Shown piece after piece: positions 57,483-64,000 of a stretch of 64,000 nt of DNA. Both the position numbers and the translations under genes were made by a program. How positions within the stretch are numbered: the first letter of the stretch is position 1; the number at the start of each line of letters is the position of its first letter. Source of the DNA: Microlunatus soli (lineage in GTDB: Bacteria; Actinomycetota; Actinomycetes; Propionibacteriales; Propionibacteriaceae). The stretch covers positions 6,510,001 to 6,574,000 of the forward strand of contig NZ_LT629772.1 in the NCBI RefSeq assembly GCF_900105385.1. Reading direction: 5' to 3'. The notes beneath the pieces were generated by a model. That model was not told where the DNA came from. It did no database searches and saw only the letters and a program-made list of their open reading frames with translations.

Positions 57483-59432
57483 TCAGTTGGGTCGGTCGGC
57501 TGTTTTGTGGTGTTGGGGTCTGGTTGCGGCATGCCAGAGTTGTTGGGTCCAGGGTCCGGTGCCGAGGTCGTGGGTGCCGGCGGGGTTGGTGATGATCACC
57601 CGGCCGGTTTCGGTGTGCCAGATGAAGGTTCCGGGCTCGACTTGGCGCACGCGGACGGTGCCGAATGTTTTGACCCGATGTTCGCCGGTGGCCATCGGTC
57701 CCAGGTTGTGGGGGCCGGTCTGGCCCGGTGGTCCGATCGGTGGTGGCAGGTAGGCGATGGTGTGGTCCATCTCCATCAGTCGGCTGATCCGGTTGGAGAA
57801 CGGGAACACGCTGCGTGGGTTGCGCGCGAGGAGGGCTTCGCGCATCCAGGTCGGGGTTTCGTAGCGGTCGACCGCGGTGACCGATGCGGGGTCGATGACG
57901 GGTGTGATGTGCAGTCGGGTGCCGGTGCGTAGCCAGTTGCGGACGGTGTCGGCCAGTTGTGGGCCGAGGTCTTCGACGCGGGCGACGGCGTGGTCGCCGC
58001 GGACCGCGGATTCGTCGATGTGGACGTGCAGGACCGACAGGGGCAACAGTTTGTGGGGGTCGATCCCGCGGATCAACGCTCGCAGCGCCCGCTCCCGGGC
58101 AGCATCCCGATCACTGTCAGATTGGGCGTCGCCTGTCAGATCGTCATCGTGCGAGTCGTCATCGGGATGATCACCGTCCGGCTGGTCGTGGGTCGGATGG
58201 TCAGAGGTCGGGCCGGCGCCAGGAGACGCGGTATCCGTCGGGGCTGCGTCCGTCAGATCCGTCTCGGCGCGATCGGTCTCGACGTGATCGTCGGTGTGGT
58301 GACCACCGTTGCTCTGCTCACCATCGGTCCGGCCACATCTTGGTTGGTCGCCGGCGGCCGGGTCGGCCGCGGCTCGGTCAAGGTCAGCCTGATGGGCAGC
58401 ACCCTCGCCCAGCTCACTGTCAGACTGATCACGATCGGATTGAACACTAACCGGCGGGGCAGCACCATCACCGGAGTCATGATCATCACCGGTTCCCTGC
58501 GCATCACGGCGGCTCTGATCAGCATCGGCGCCCAGACCATCACCAGGCAAGTGATCATCCGATCCGGTGTCGGGTGTGCAGTCGTTGTCGGTGGCGGTGA
58601 ACAGATCGATCGCGGCGTCGAACAGGTCCGGGCAGCCGAGTTCCAGCAACACCCGGCAGGTCACGAACGGCAACCGCAACAACCCGAGCGCCAACGCTTC
58701 CCACTCATCCACCGACTGCGGATCACGATCCGGCACACACTCCGGCAACCGATCCCGGTTGTCCCGCAACAACCGCCCGTACCGCTTCACCATCTCACCC
58801 AACGCGATCCCGTCCGGGGCATCCAGCCGGGCATGAACATCGATCGTGCCGTCCTCGGACTCCCGACCCACCCGGACACCACGCCACCGGGCAGCCGTCT
58901 CCGCCCGCACCCGGGCACCCTCCGGATCAGCCCGCACCACGGCGGCATCGATCGCGGTCAACAACCCGCCATAGGTCACCGCGCTGATCATCCCGACCAC
59001 CTCGGCATCCACCACCGCAGCCTGCTCCACCGACAACAACCGGGTCTTGGCAGCAACCAGGCGGGCATGACCGGGACGCACCCCATGGCCCTGCACCAGC
59101 GTCCAGATCCGCGGCAACCGATACCGCAGATCCAACACATCGGCCACCAGCCGACAGGCCTGCCACTGACTCAGCCCGATCTCCAACCCCAACGTCGCCG
59201 GCGCCGTCTCGGCCACCGACGGCGTACCGTCACCGGCCAACACCATCGCCCGCTCCGAGGCCATCTCCAACCGAGTCCGCTGCGGCACCAACCCATCACC
59301 AGGGTTCGCCACCACCCACTCCGCCACCACTTCCAACAACCCACAACCAGCCGCCCACTCGGCACGAGCCAGCTCCGACGCACGAGTGAGAAGCTCCACC
59401 CGTCGCCCACCGACCACCCTGCCCGCGCTCAT
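57483..59432 (-). CDS. DUF222 / HNH endonuclease-family protein
   Basis: 649 residues from ATG 59432. The N-terminal two-fifths is DUF222 (SELARAEWAAGCGLLEVVAEW, LGLEIGLSQWQACRLVADVLDLRYRLPRIW, VRVRAETAARWRGVRVG). A central segment of about 150 residues is Asp/Thr/Gly/His-rich low complexity. The C-terminus is an HNH-like domain: MEMDHTIAYLPPP then QTGPHNLGPMATGEHRVKT. The two Cys usually placed before the first catalytic His are replaced (VFPFSNRISR). 13E12-type genes like this multiply in actinobacterial genomes; their function is unknown. AGGGTGG precedes the start. The 5' end is repeated in tandem upstream. Confidence 0.85.
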   Translation of the reverse strand: MSAGRVVGGRRVELLTRASELARAEWAAGCGLLEVVAEWVVANPGDGLVPQRTRLEMASERAMVLAGDGTPSVAETAPATLGLEIGLSQWQACRLVADVLDLRYRLPRIWTLVQGHGVRPGHARLVAAKTRLLSVEQAAVVDAEVVGMISAVTYGGLLTAIDAAVVRADPEGARVRAETAARWRGVRVGRESEDGTIDVHARLDAPDGIALGEMVKRYGRLLRDNRDRLPECVPDRDPQSVDEWEALALGLLRLPFVTCRVLLELGCPDLFDAAIDLFTATDNDCTPDTGSDDHLPGDGLGADADQSRRDAQGTGDDHDSGDGAAPPVSVQSDRDQSDSELGEGAAHQADLDRAAADPAAGDQPRCGRTDGEQSNGGHHTDDHVETDRAETDLTDAAPTDTASPGAGPTSDHPTHDQPDGDHPDDDSHDDDLTGDAQSDSDRDAARERALRALIRGIDPHKLLPLSVLHVHIDESAVRGDHAVARVEDLGPQLADTVRNWLRTGTRLHITPVIDPASVTAVDRYETPTWMREALLARNPRSVFPFSNRISRLMEMDHTIAYLPPPIGPPGQTGPHNLGPMATGEHRVKTFGTVRVRQVEPGTFIWHTETGRVIITNPAGTHDLGTGPWTQQLWHAATRPQHHKTADRPN

Positions 59433-59920
59433 GAAACCACCCTACGGACACCCACCGACAGTCTTGCCCAACAGCCAGAATCCCTGTGGATAAAGAGAAG
59501 ATCGCCGGAGCCGCGGCCATGATCACCATTACTACCGACCGGACCGAGATGCGCCGGGCGCCGTGCTCGGAGCAGCCGGGACGCACGAGTGAGAAGCTTC
59601 ACCCGTCGTCCACCGACCACGCCGCTCGCACTCATGAAACCACCCTACGGACCGGCGCGGACAGTCTTGCCCGACAGCCGGGATCCCTGTGGACACAAGA
59701 AAAACCTCCTGGACCCGCGGCCACGAACACAGCCGCCGGCGCCCGATCCGGCCCACGCTGGCCGCGAGGTATCGAACAGCCCGGACACACGGGCAAGAGG
59801 CTCCAAACATTGCCCACCGACCACCATGACCGTACTCATGAAACCACCCTACGGACCGGCACTGACATTCTTCATCGCCAGCGACGCGGGGCTGTCGACA
59901 AACGAATCCCTGCGGATGCG
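59365..59920. repeat. Tandem repeats of the HNH gene 5' end and upstream region, about 203 bp each
   Basis: The block CACGAGTGAGAAGC...CTCATGAAACCACCCTACGGA occurs at 59381 (the real gene start), 59584 and 59788, so the period is 203-204 bp. The start codon is copied at 59432, 59635 and 59839. Upstream parts (CCGCGGCCA about 50-70 bp beyond) also line up between copies 2 and 3. Copies 2 and 3 keep about 17 codons, then drift, and lack the rest of the gene. Copy 3 is the most diverged. Confidence 0.8.
59485..59493 (-). promoter_or_regulatory. DnaA-box-like nonamer upstream of the HNH gene
   Basis: The minus strand reads TTATCCACA, 53 bp upstream of the start, in the same orientation to its gene as the copy at 45275-45283. 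In tandem copy 2 the matching site is changed (TGTGGACAC on the plus strand). Confidence 0.5.
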
Positions 59921-60402
59921 GATTCCAGGGACGCAGATTGAGCCGACGACCATGCCGACAGTTCCCTTGCCGAGGATGACACACCCCGGTGCGGGTTGCG
60001 TGCAGATGTGCGCCCGATTGTGCTTCCCTTGACCTGGTGAACGGCGCGGGCCGCCACTCGACCACCTGTCCCCCGATCCATGATCATCAAAAGCCGCACC
60101 CCATGATCAACAACGTCCGCACGCCATGATCAACAGCGGCAGCGCGCGCACCGCAGCAGCACGATCAAGACGGAATATTGCCATGACAGACAGCAATCAC
60201 CGTGGTCAAACGCCGACGCCATGCGCTGGACGACCACTCATGATCAACAACCACCAGCGCCGAACTCCGGACCTGCTACGGGCTCAGGACGCTTCGGAAA
60301 TGCGCTGAACCTGCTGTAGAGGATCGTCGCGGAGGCCTCGGTGGCTGGGTCCTGACTCGCTGCTGGCCTGGTCCTCCGACAGGAGTAGGTCGGTCGACAG
60401 GC
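59921..60402. other. Gene-free stretch with short tandem repeats and a REP-like copy
   Basis: No coding frame is convincing. It holds the 23-bp tandem repeats at 60078-60146, further ATGATCAACAAC blocks near 60239-60250, and at 60392-60409 a diverged REP-like copy (CGACAGGCTCAGGA) that also supplies the stop codon of the GPP34-like gene. Confidence 0.6.
60078..60146. repeat. Three 23-bp tandem repeats beginning CCATGATCA
   Basis: Units at 60078-60100, 60101-60123 and 60124-60146 all begin CCATGATCA and are joined by GC-rich stretches of fixed length. Each carries the palindrome TGATCA. They are contiguous, with no separate spacers. Confidence 0.7.
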
Positions 60403-61593
60403 TCAGGACCCCTGCGGTGCTCGGACACCGGAGATGATCGCGCGTACGCTGTCATCGGCCCACTCGCCGTCGGCGACGCCGCGCGGATCGATCTCGGTCC
60501 GGGTGCCGAGTAGGTCGAGCCTCCCGGTGGCGTCCAACAGTGCGATCAGTGATCCGGTGCGCTGATCCGGAGCTCGTTCGCCGCGGAGCACGGCCTGCAG
60601 GTCGGCACGGAGTTCGTCGAGGGGCGCCGGCTGCGAGGTTGTGTAGCTGTCGATCTGGTGGGTGCCGGATTCCACGGCGCCGGACGACGTCACGCGGTCG
60701 AGCACCTGGCGTCGGACCTCGCCTGCGGGTAGGTCGAGGTGTTCGCCGGTGAGCCGGGAGCAGGCCTCACCGATCTTGAGCGGTTTGGTGTTACGGCGTT
60801 CGAACCAGCTGAGGAGCAGCCGCTCCCGCCAGTTCTCCGGCTGCTCACCCTCCAGGCCCTGACTACGCAAGCGCCACTGCGCGGCACGCAGCATCGGATC
60901 TTCCAGTTCGACCGACGACAGGACCTCGACTCGGGTGCCGGCCGACGTGCCGGTGACCGTGACGGCACCGGCTCGGGCGAGGTCGACCAGCAATGCACCG
61001 CCGAGCACGCGATCGGACCCGCCCAGCGCCACCCGACCGGCGCCGGGATCGAGGGCAATGCTGACCAGATCCTCGGCAGTGGAGATCCGGTCGTACGTCT
61101 TGCCGGGTGACAGTGGCCGCACCGCGAGCTCGGCGGCCTGGCTGTCCCGGGCTGCGCGCCGACGGCGACGGAGGACCAGGTCGTGCACCGCCGACGCCAC
61201 ACCGATCGCCGCCAGAATCACGAGGATCGCGATCCCCCAGGCCCGGTTGCCGGTGCCCGGCGTCTGGCCGGGCGGCACACGCGGCGCAGCTGCGTTGTAA
61301 TAGAGACGGGTGCCCTTGTCCCACCGGGTGCAGGAGTCGCCCGACTTGGAACTGATCGTCACGTCGGGACGGTCGGCGTCCGGATCCGCGGCGACGCCGA
61401 TGTGGCAGAAGTCGGGCTGGCTGACCACGTAGCCGACATCCGGCCGCATCGGCCGATCATCGGCCACCTCGGCGACGACGACGGCGAGCACGCCGAACAC
61501 GATCGCGAACGGGATCGCGAGCCACCAGGGAATCGGCCGCCAGAAGGCCCGTCGCCCCGACGCGGAGCCGCCTGCCGCACGTCGGCCGGCCAT
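60403..61593 (-). CDS. Membrane protein with GPP34 (GOLPH3-like) domain
   Basis: The ATG at 61593 shares one base with the upstream stop; 396 residues. Two membrane helices (PIPWWLAIPFAIVFGVLAVVVAE and AWGIAILVILAAIGVASAVHDL) enclose an outer segment with three Cys-containing stretches. The C-terminal region is cytoplasmic and resembles GPP34: DLVSIALDPGAGRVALGGSDRVLGGALLVDLARAGAVTVTG, DPMLRAAQWRLRSQ, then KIGEACSRLTGEHLDLPAGEVRRQVLDRV. In eukaryotes GPP34 binds PI4P; bacterial members are often accessory. It ends the RHS operon. Confidence 0.62.
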   Translation of the reverse strand: MAGRRAAGGSASGRRAFWRPIPWWLAIPFAIVFGVLAVVVAEVADDRPMRPDVGYVVSQPDFCHIGVAADPDADRPDVTISSKSGDSCTRWDKGTRLYYNAAAPRVPPGQTPGTGNRAWGIAILVILAAIGVASAVHDLVLRRRRRAARDSQAAELAVRPLSPGKTYDRISTAEDLVSIALDPGAGRVALGGSDRVLGGALLVDLARAGAVTVTGTSAGTRVEVLSSVELEDPMLRAAQWRLRSQGLEGEQPENWRERLLLSWFERRNTKPLKIGEACSRLTGEHLDLPAGEVRRQVLDRVTSSGAVESGTHQIDSYTTSQPAPLDELRADLQAVLRGERAPDQRTGSLIALLDATGRLDLLGTRTEIDPRGVADGEWADDSVRAIISGVRAPQGS

Positions 61594-62576
61594 CAGAGTC
61601 CGTGCGAGGCGTCGGTGTCGCCCGAGCCGCTCGATCCGCCCGGAGTGTCCCGCTCCTGCAAAGCCGGCGGACGTTGCAGACCGTCCCAGCCAGGCATCCG
61701 CCACCAGTTCAGCGAACGATCCCGCTCGGCTCGCTCCACCCAGCTGCGCACCGCTGCTTCGGCGGCCGGCAGCGTCGTCAGCAGTTGGTCGGGATAGACC
61801 TTGTCAGCGCCAGCGTAGGTGATGTTGATCTTGGGTCGGCCATCCGCCCACGGGTCGGTCTTGCGGTCGATCACCGCTGGGTCGGCGACCTGATAGCCGT
61901 TGCGCCAACTACGGCGGTTGTCGGACTGCTGGATGATCATGGTGCCGGCGGCGTCGCCGCCGACGTCCAGTTCGCCGCGACCGATGTGGATCGAGACCAG
62001 CGTGTGGTTTTCGCCGTCCAGCGCACGCACCGCCTGCAGAGCGGCCTCGACGCTCGGGTCGGCGACTTCGTATTCGTACTTCCGGTCGCTCCAGATCAAC
62101 AGCCGCCCGATCTTGCGCCCGCCGGTCGGGTCCTGTCCCGATGGCGGCGCACCCTCGGCACTGGCGAGCCGGCGTCGCCAGGCGCGGCGGTCGCTGGCCT
62201 TCCAGAGCAAGGCAAGTCCCAGGATCAACGAGCCGAAGTAGCAGGCCGCGTACGCCAGATCCCGGTCGCGGCCCCAGTCCCAGCCCGTGCTCTCGATGCC
62301 GATCCGGTCGACTGACAGGCCGGCCGCCACGGTGACACCGATCAGGAGGACCGGCCTCAGCCACCACGGCAGCAGCAGCGATACCAGCGGCAGCAGGATG
62401 CCGACCGCTGCGATCCCCGCGATCCAGCGCGGGTCGCCGCCGGTGACGAACGCTGCCACCACCCCGACCACAAAACACAGGCCGCCGACCAGCCAGAGGA
62501 CGCGCGGCATCCGCCCCGCCGCTGCTCCGGCCGGATATCGGGTCACTCCCGCCGCTAGGTCAGTCATGTCGGTCAC
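61593..62576 (-). CDS. Membrane protein with a possible Imm1-like domain
   Basis: 327 residues. Three to four membrane helices at the N-terminus (VLWLVGGLCFVVGVVAAFVTG, WIAGIAAVGILLPLVSLLLPWW, LAYAACYFGSLILGLALLW) are followed by about 180 cytoplasmic residues. The phrases VEAALQAVRALDGENHTLVSIHIGRGELDVGGDAAGTMI and PAAEAAVRSWVERAERDRSLNWW resemble the order of conserved blocks in Imm1-type immunity proteins, but the match is weak. It begins 31 bp after the RHS gene and is coupled to the GPP34-like gene. A role in immunity to the RHS toxin is suggested by context. Confidence 0.42.
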   Translation of the reverse strand: MTDMTDLAAGVTRYPAGAAAGRMPRVLWLVGGLCFVVGVVAAFVTGGDPRWIAGIAAVGILLPLVSLLLPWWLRPVLLIGVTVAAGLSVDRIGIESTGWDWGRDRDLAYAACYFGSLILGLALLWKASDRRAWRRRLASAEGAPPSGQDPTGGRKIGRLLIWSDRKYEYEVADPSVEAALQAVRALDGENHTLVSIHIGRGELDVGGDAAGTMIIQQSDNRRSWRNGYQVADPAVIDRKTDPWADGRPKINITYAGADKVYPDQLLTTLPAAEAAVRSWVERAERDRSLNWWRMPGWDGLQRPPALQERDTPGGSSGSGDTDASHGL

Positions 62577-62606
62577 CCTAACGAGGCCATGTGCTGATCC
62601 AGGCTG

Positions 62607-64000
62607 CTACCTGATCCCCATGGCCCCATCGATGCCGATGCCGATCGGTTTGCCGATTCCGTCGGAGACTCGTACGCCGGTACGGTCCGGAGCGATTCCC
62701 CCGTCGATCTGCTTCACCCCGGCACTAGCACGTCCGGTGATCACCTTCTGGACACCCTTGTTCCAGATCTTGTTCCCATTCTGATCTCCGGGTCTGATCA
62801 TCTGGTCGACGGTCTCGCCGGAAGCCGCGCCGGTGAAGTCCGATGTCATCCTGGTGCCGATGTTCGTTGCGTGGTCGGCAGACCAGGCCCCGACTCTCGT
62901 TGCGACCCTGGGGACGAACGGTTTCGACTCGACTCCGTTCAGCAGCCGGCCGCGCACGCCGTTTCCGAATGTCGTTCCGAGGTCGCTGCCGGCGCCGGTG
63001 ATGCCGCCGGTCACGCCGCCTCCGAACGCTCCGGCCCACATGTCCCGGGAGCCGAACTTGGCGCCCTTGCTGAGCTCTGTAGCACCGCCGCCGACGAAAC
63101 CGACTCCGGTTTCGGCTCCGGCTCGTTGGGCGATCAAGGAAGTCTTCACTCCTCTGTCCAACTGCTTAAAGCTTTCAACGCCGTACTTGGCGCATTTGGC
63201 TGCCTGGATGCCCCGGAATCCCGCGGCCACGCCTGCGCCGGCACCGCCGATGGCAGCAGACACCGCGACTTGTTTGTAGTTGACCTCGCCTGTGGTCGCC
63301 TTCTGGATCAGCGTGTCGGCGCCGGCCGAGAGGGCCGCCATGCCGAGCGGTCCGCCGATGCCGGTGGCGAGCAATGCGATGCCGCCGGCAGTCAGGCCGA
63401 TGCCGATGATCCAGTCCTTGTTCTTGGCGACAAACGACGTGGTCGCATCCCAGGCCTTTTCGTACCAGGGTTTGCGAGCGTTGGCGAGATCGGCCTCGGA
63501 GACCGGTTTGAGACCGGTCGGATCCAGCGCGTGCAGCGGATCGTTGCCGGCATAGGAGTACGGGTTGCCGGCCCAGCCGGCACCGACGACCGGGTCGAGT
63601 GGATCGGTCGACAAGAACCCGCGGGAAGCCGGGTCGTAGGTGCGAACACCGAGCCACTCCAGCCCGGCGATGGCGAGTTCGCCGGCACCGCCGATGCCGA
63701 TGCCGGACGGCAATCCCGGCCGGCGAACGTCGGCACCCGCCCCGGCTGCTGTCCACGGGTCGGCACCATCGGCACGACTGGTCCGCCAGCCCGGAGTGGT
63801 CCAGGACTCGCCGATGCCGGTGACCGGTCCGGCCGGCAGCACCGCGGTCCGGCCGACCTGCACCAGGCTGGCCGCGTACGGCGCTGCGGTGTCCCAGAAC
63901 ATCGCAGTGTCGTCGACGGCAGCAAGTTCGCCGGTGCCGTCGACCTGCAACCGGGTGCGCGTACCGCGGGCGTCTCTGCCATCGGTGCCGGCTGCGTGGT
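62607..64000 (-). CDS. RHS repeat-core protein, C-terminal part (5' partial, possible polymorphic toxin)
   Basis: The frame stays open to the window edge (the N-terminal YD repeats are missing); 464 residues are visible. The RHS core boundary is LEWLGVRTYDPASRGFLSTDPLDPVVGAG...NPYSYAGNDPLHALDPTGLKP. After it, about 290 residues form the variable end: a Gly-rich hydrophobic pretoxin region (IIGIGLTAGGIALLATGIGGPLGMAALSAG, AAIGGAGAGVAAG) and a tail with no HNH, HxxD or other known nuclease motif. The tail may be an uncharacterised, possibly membrane-active, toxin or a pretoxin that lost its effector. It is followed by two membrane-protein genes. Confidence 0.75.
   Translation of the reverse strand, partial: HAAGTDGRDARGTRTRLQVDGTGELAAVDDTAMFWDTAAPYAASLVQVGRTAVLPAGPVTGIGESWTTPGWRTSRADGADPWTAAGAGADVRRPGLPSGIGIGGAGELAIAGLEWLGVRTYDPASRGFLSTDPLDPVVGAGWAGNPYSYAGNDPLHALDPTGLKPVSEADLANARKPWYEKAWDATTSFVAKNKDWIIGIGLTAGGIALLATGIGGPLGMAALSAGADTLIQKATTGEVNYKQVAVSAAIGGAGAGVAAGFRGIQAAKCAKYGVESFKQLDRGVKTSLIAQRAGAETGVGFVGGGATELSKGAKFGSRDMWAGAFGGGVTGGITGAGSDLGTTFGNGVRGRLLNGVESKPFVPRVATRVGAWSADHATNIGTRMTSDFTGAASGETVDQMIRPGDQNGNKIWNKGVQKVITGRASAGVKQIDGGIAPDRTGVRVSDGIGKPIGIGIDGAMGIR

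Noticed and set aside
56660-57532. Minus-strand frame of 290 codons covering the SnoaL-like gene and the following gap
   Set aside because: It runs opposite a good NTF2-fold gene and shows no recognisable protein.
60078-60146. CRISPR array
   Set aside because: The units are contiguous without unique spacers, only three in number, and no cas gene is in the window.

Overview
The window is about 64 kb of high-GC DNA from an actinobacterium, most plausibly Propionibacteriaceae (Microlunatus-like). The evidence is an actinobacterial integration host factor (mihF), a helicase-dead PriA, a KmtR-type nickel/cobalt sensor, DUF222/HNH and GPP34 proteins, leaderless promoters, and the conserved actinobacterial block alaS-ruvX-mltG-aroE-aroC-aroK-aroB-efp-nusB-(pyr genes)-carAB-pyrD-pyrF-mihF-gmk-rpoZ-coaBC-metK-priA-fmt-rsmB-rpe. 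The family assignment is an inference. I saw no rRNA, tRNA or CRISPR array.

Layout. 1-7.7 kb: 3' part of an FAD/Fe-S lactate-type dehydrogenase, a sulfatase-MFS pair under a PadR regulator, and an XRE/MmyB regulator with an SDR. 7.7-55.1 kb: the housekeeping block, almost all on the minus strand, read from alaS (right) to rpe (left). It covers translation (alaS, efp, fmt, rsmB), transcription (nusB, rpoZ), cell wall (mltG), shikimate (aroE, C, K, B), pyrimidines (carA, carB, pyrD, pyrF) and nucleotide/cofactor genes (gmk, coaBC, metK). Accessory cassettes break it at gene boundaries: LysR-HisD-like-MFS-amidase-kinase (10.7-16.9 kb), kmtR-CDF metal efflux (24.6-26.0 kb), two MarR genes plus a DHA2 exporter (32.9-36.6 kb), GNAT/VOC/secreted beta-helix (37.9-41.3 kb), and an AbiEi-like/DUF559 protein plus a ribose-type ABC transporter and ribokinase (44.3-49.9 kb). 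The pyrR-pyrB-pyrC(-bldD) genes expected between carA and nusB are missing; the MarR/exporter cassette sits there.

55-64 kb: small membrane proteins, a TetR regulator with a divergent SnoaL-like gene behind twin operators, a DUF222/HNH gene whose 5' end and upstream region are repeated in about 203-bp tandem units, and a polymorphic-toxin-like operon: an RHS protein running off the window end, then a membrane protein with a possible Imm1-like domain, then a membrane-anchored GPP34-like protein.

Most notable signals: the RHS/Imm1-like/GPP34-like operon; a drug exporter fused to a DivIVA-like coiled coil; a TetR intergenic region in which operators cover both leaderless promoters; KmtR metal ligands conserved one for one; a DnaA-box-like nonamer upstream of both nuclease-like genes; and a REP-like 19-mer that supplies stop codons and an in-frame protein linker.
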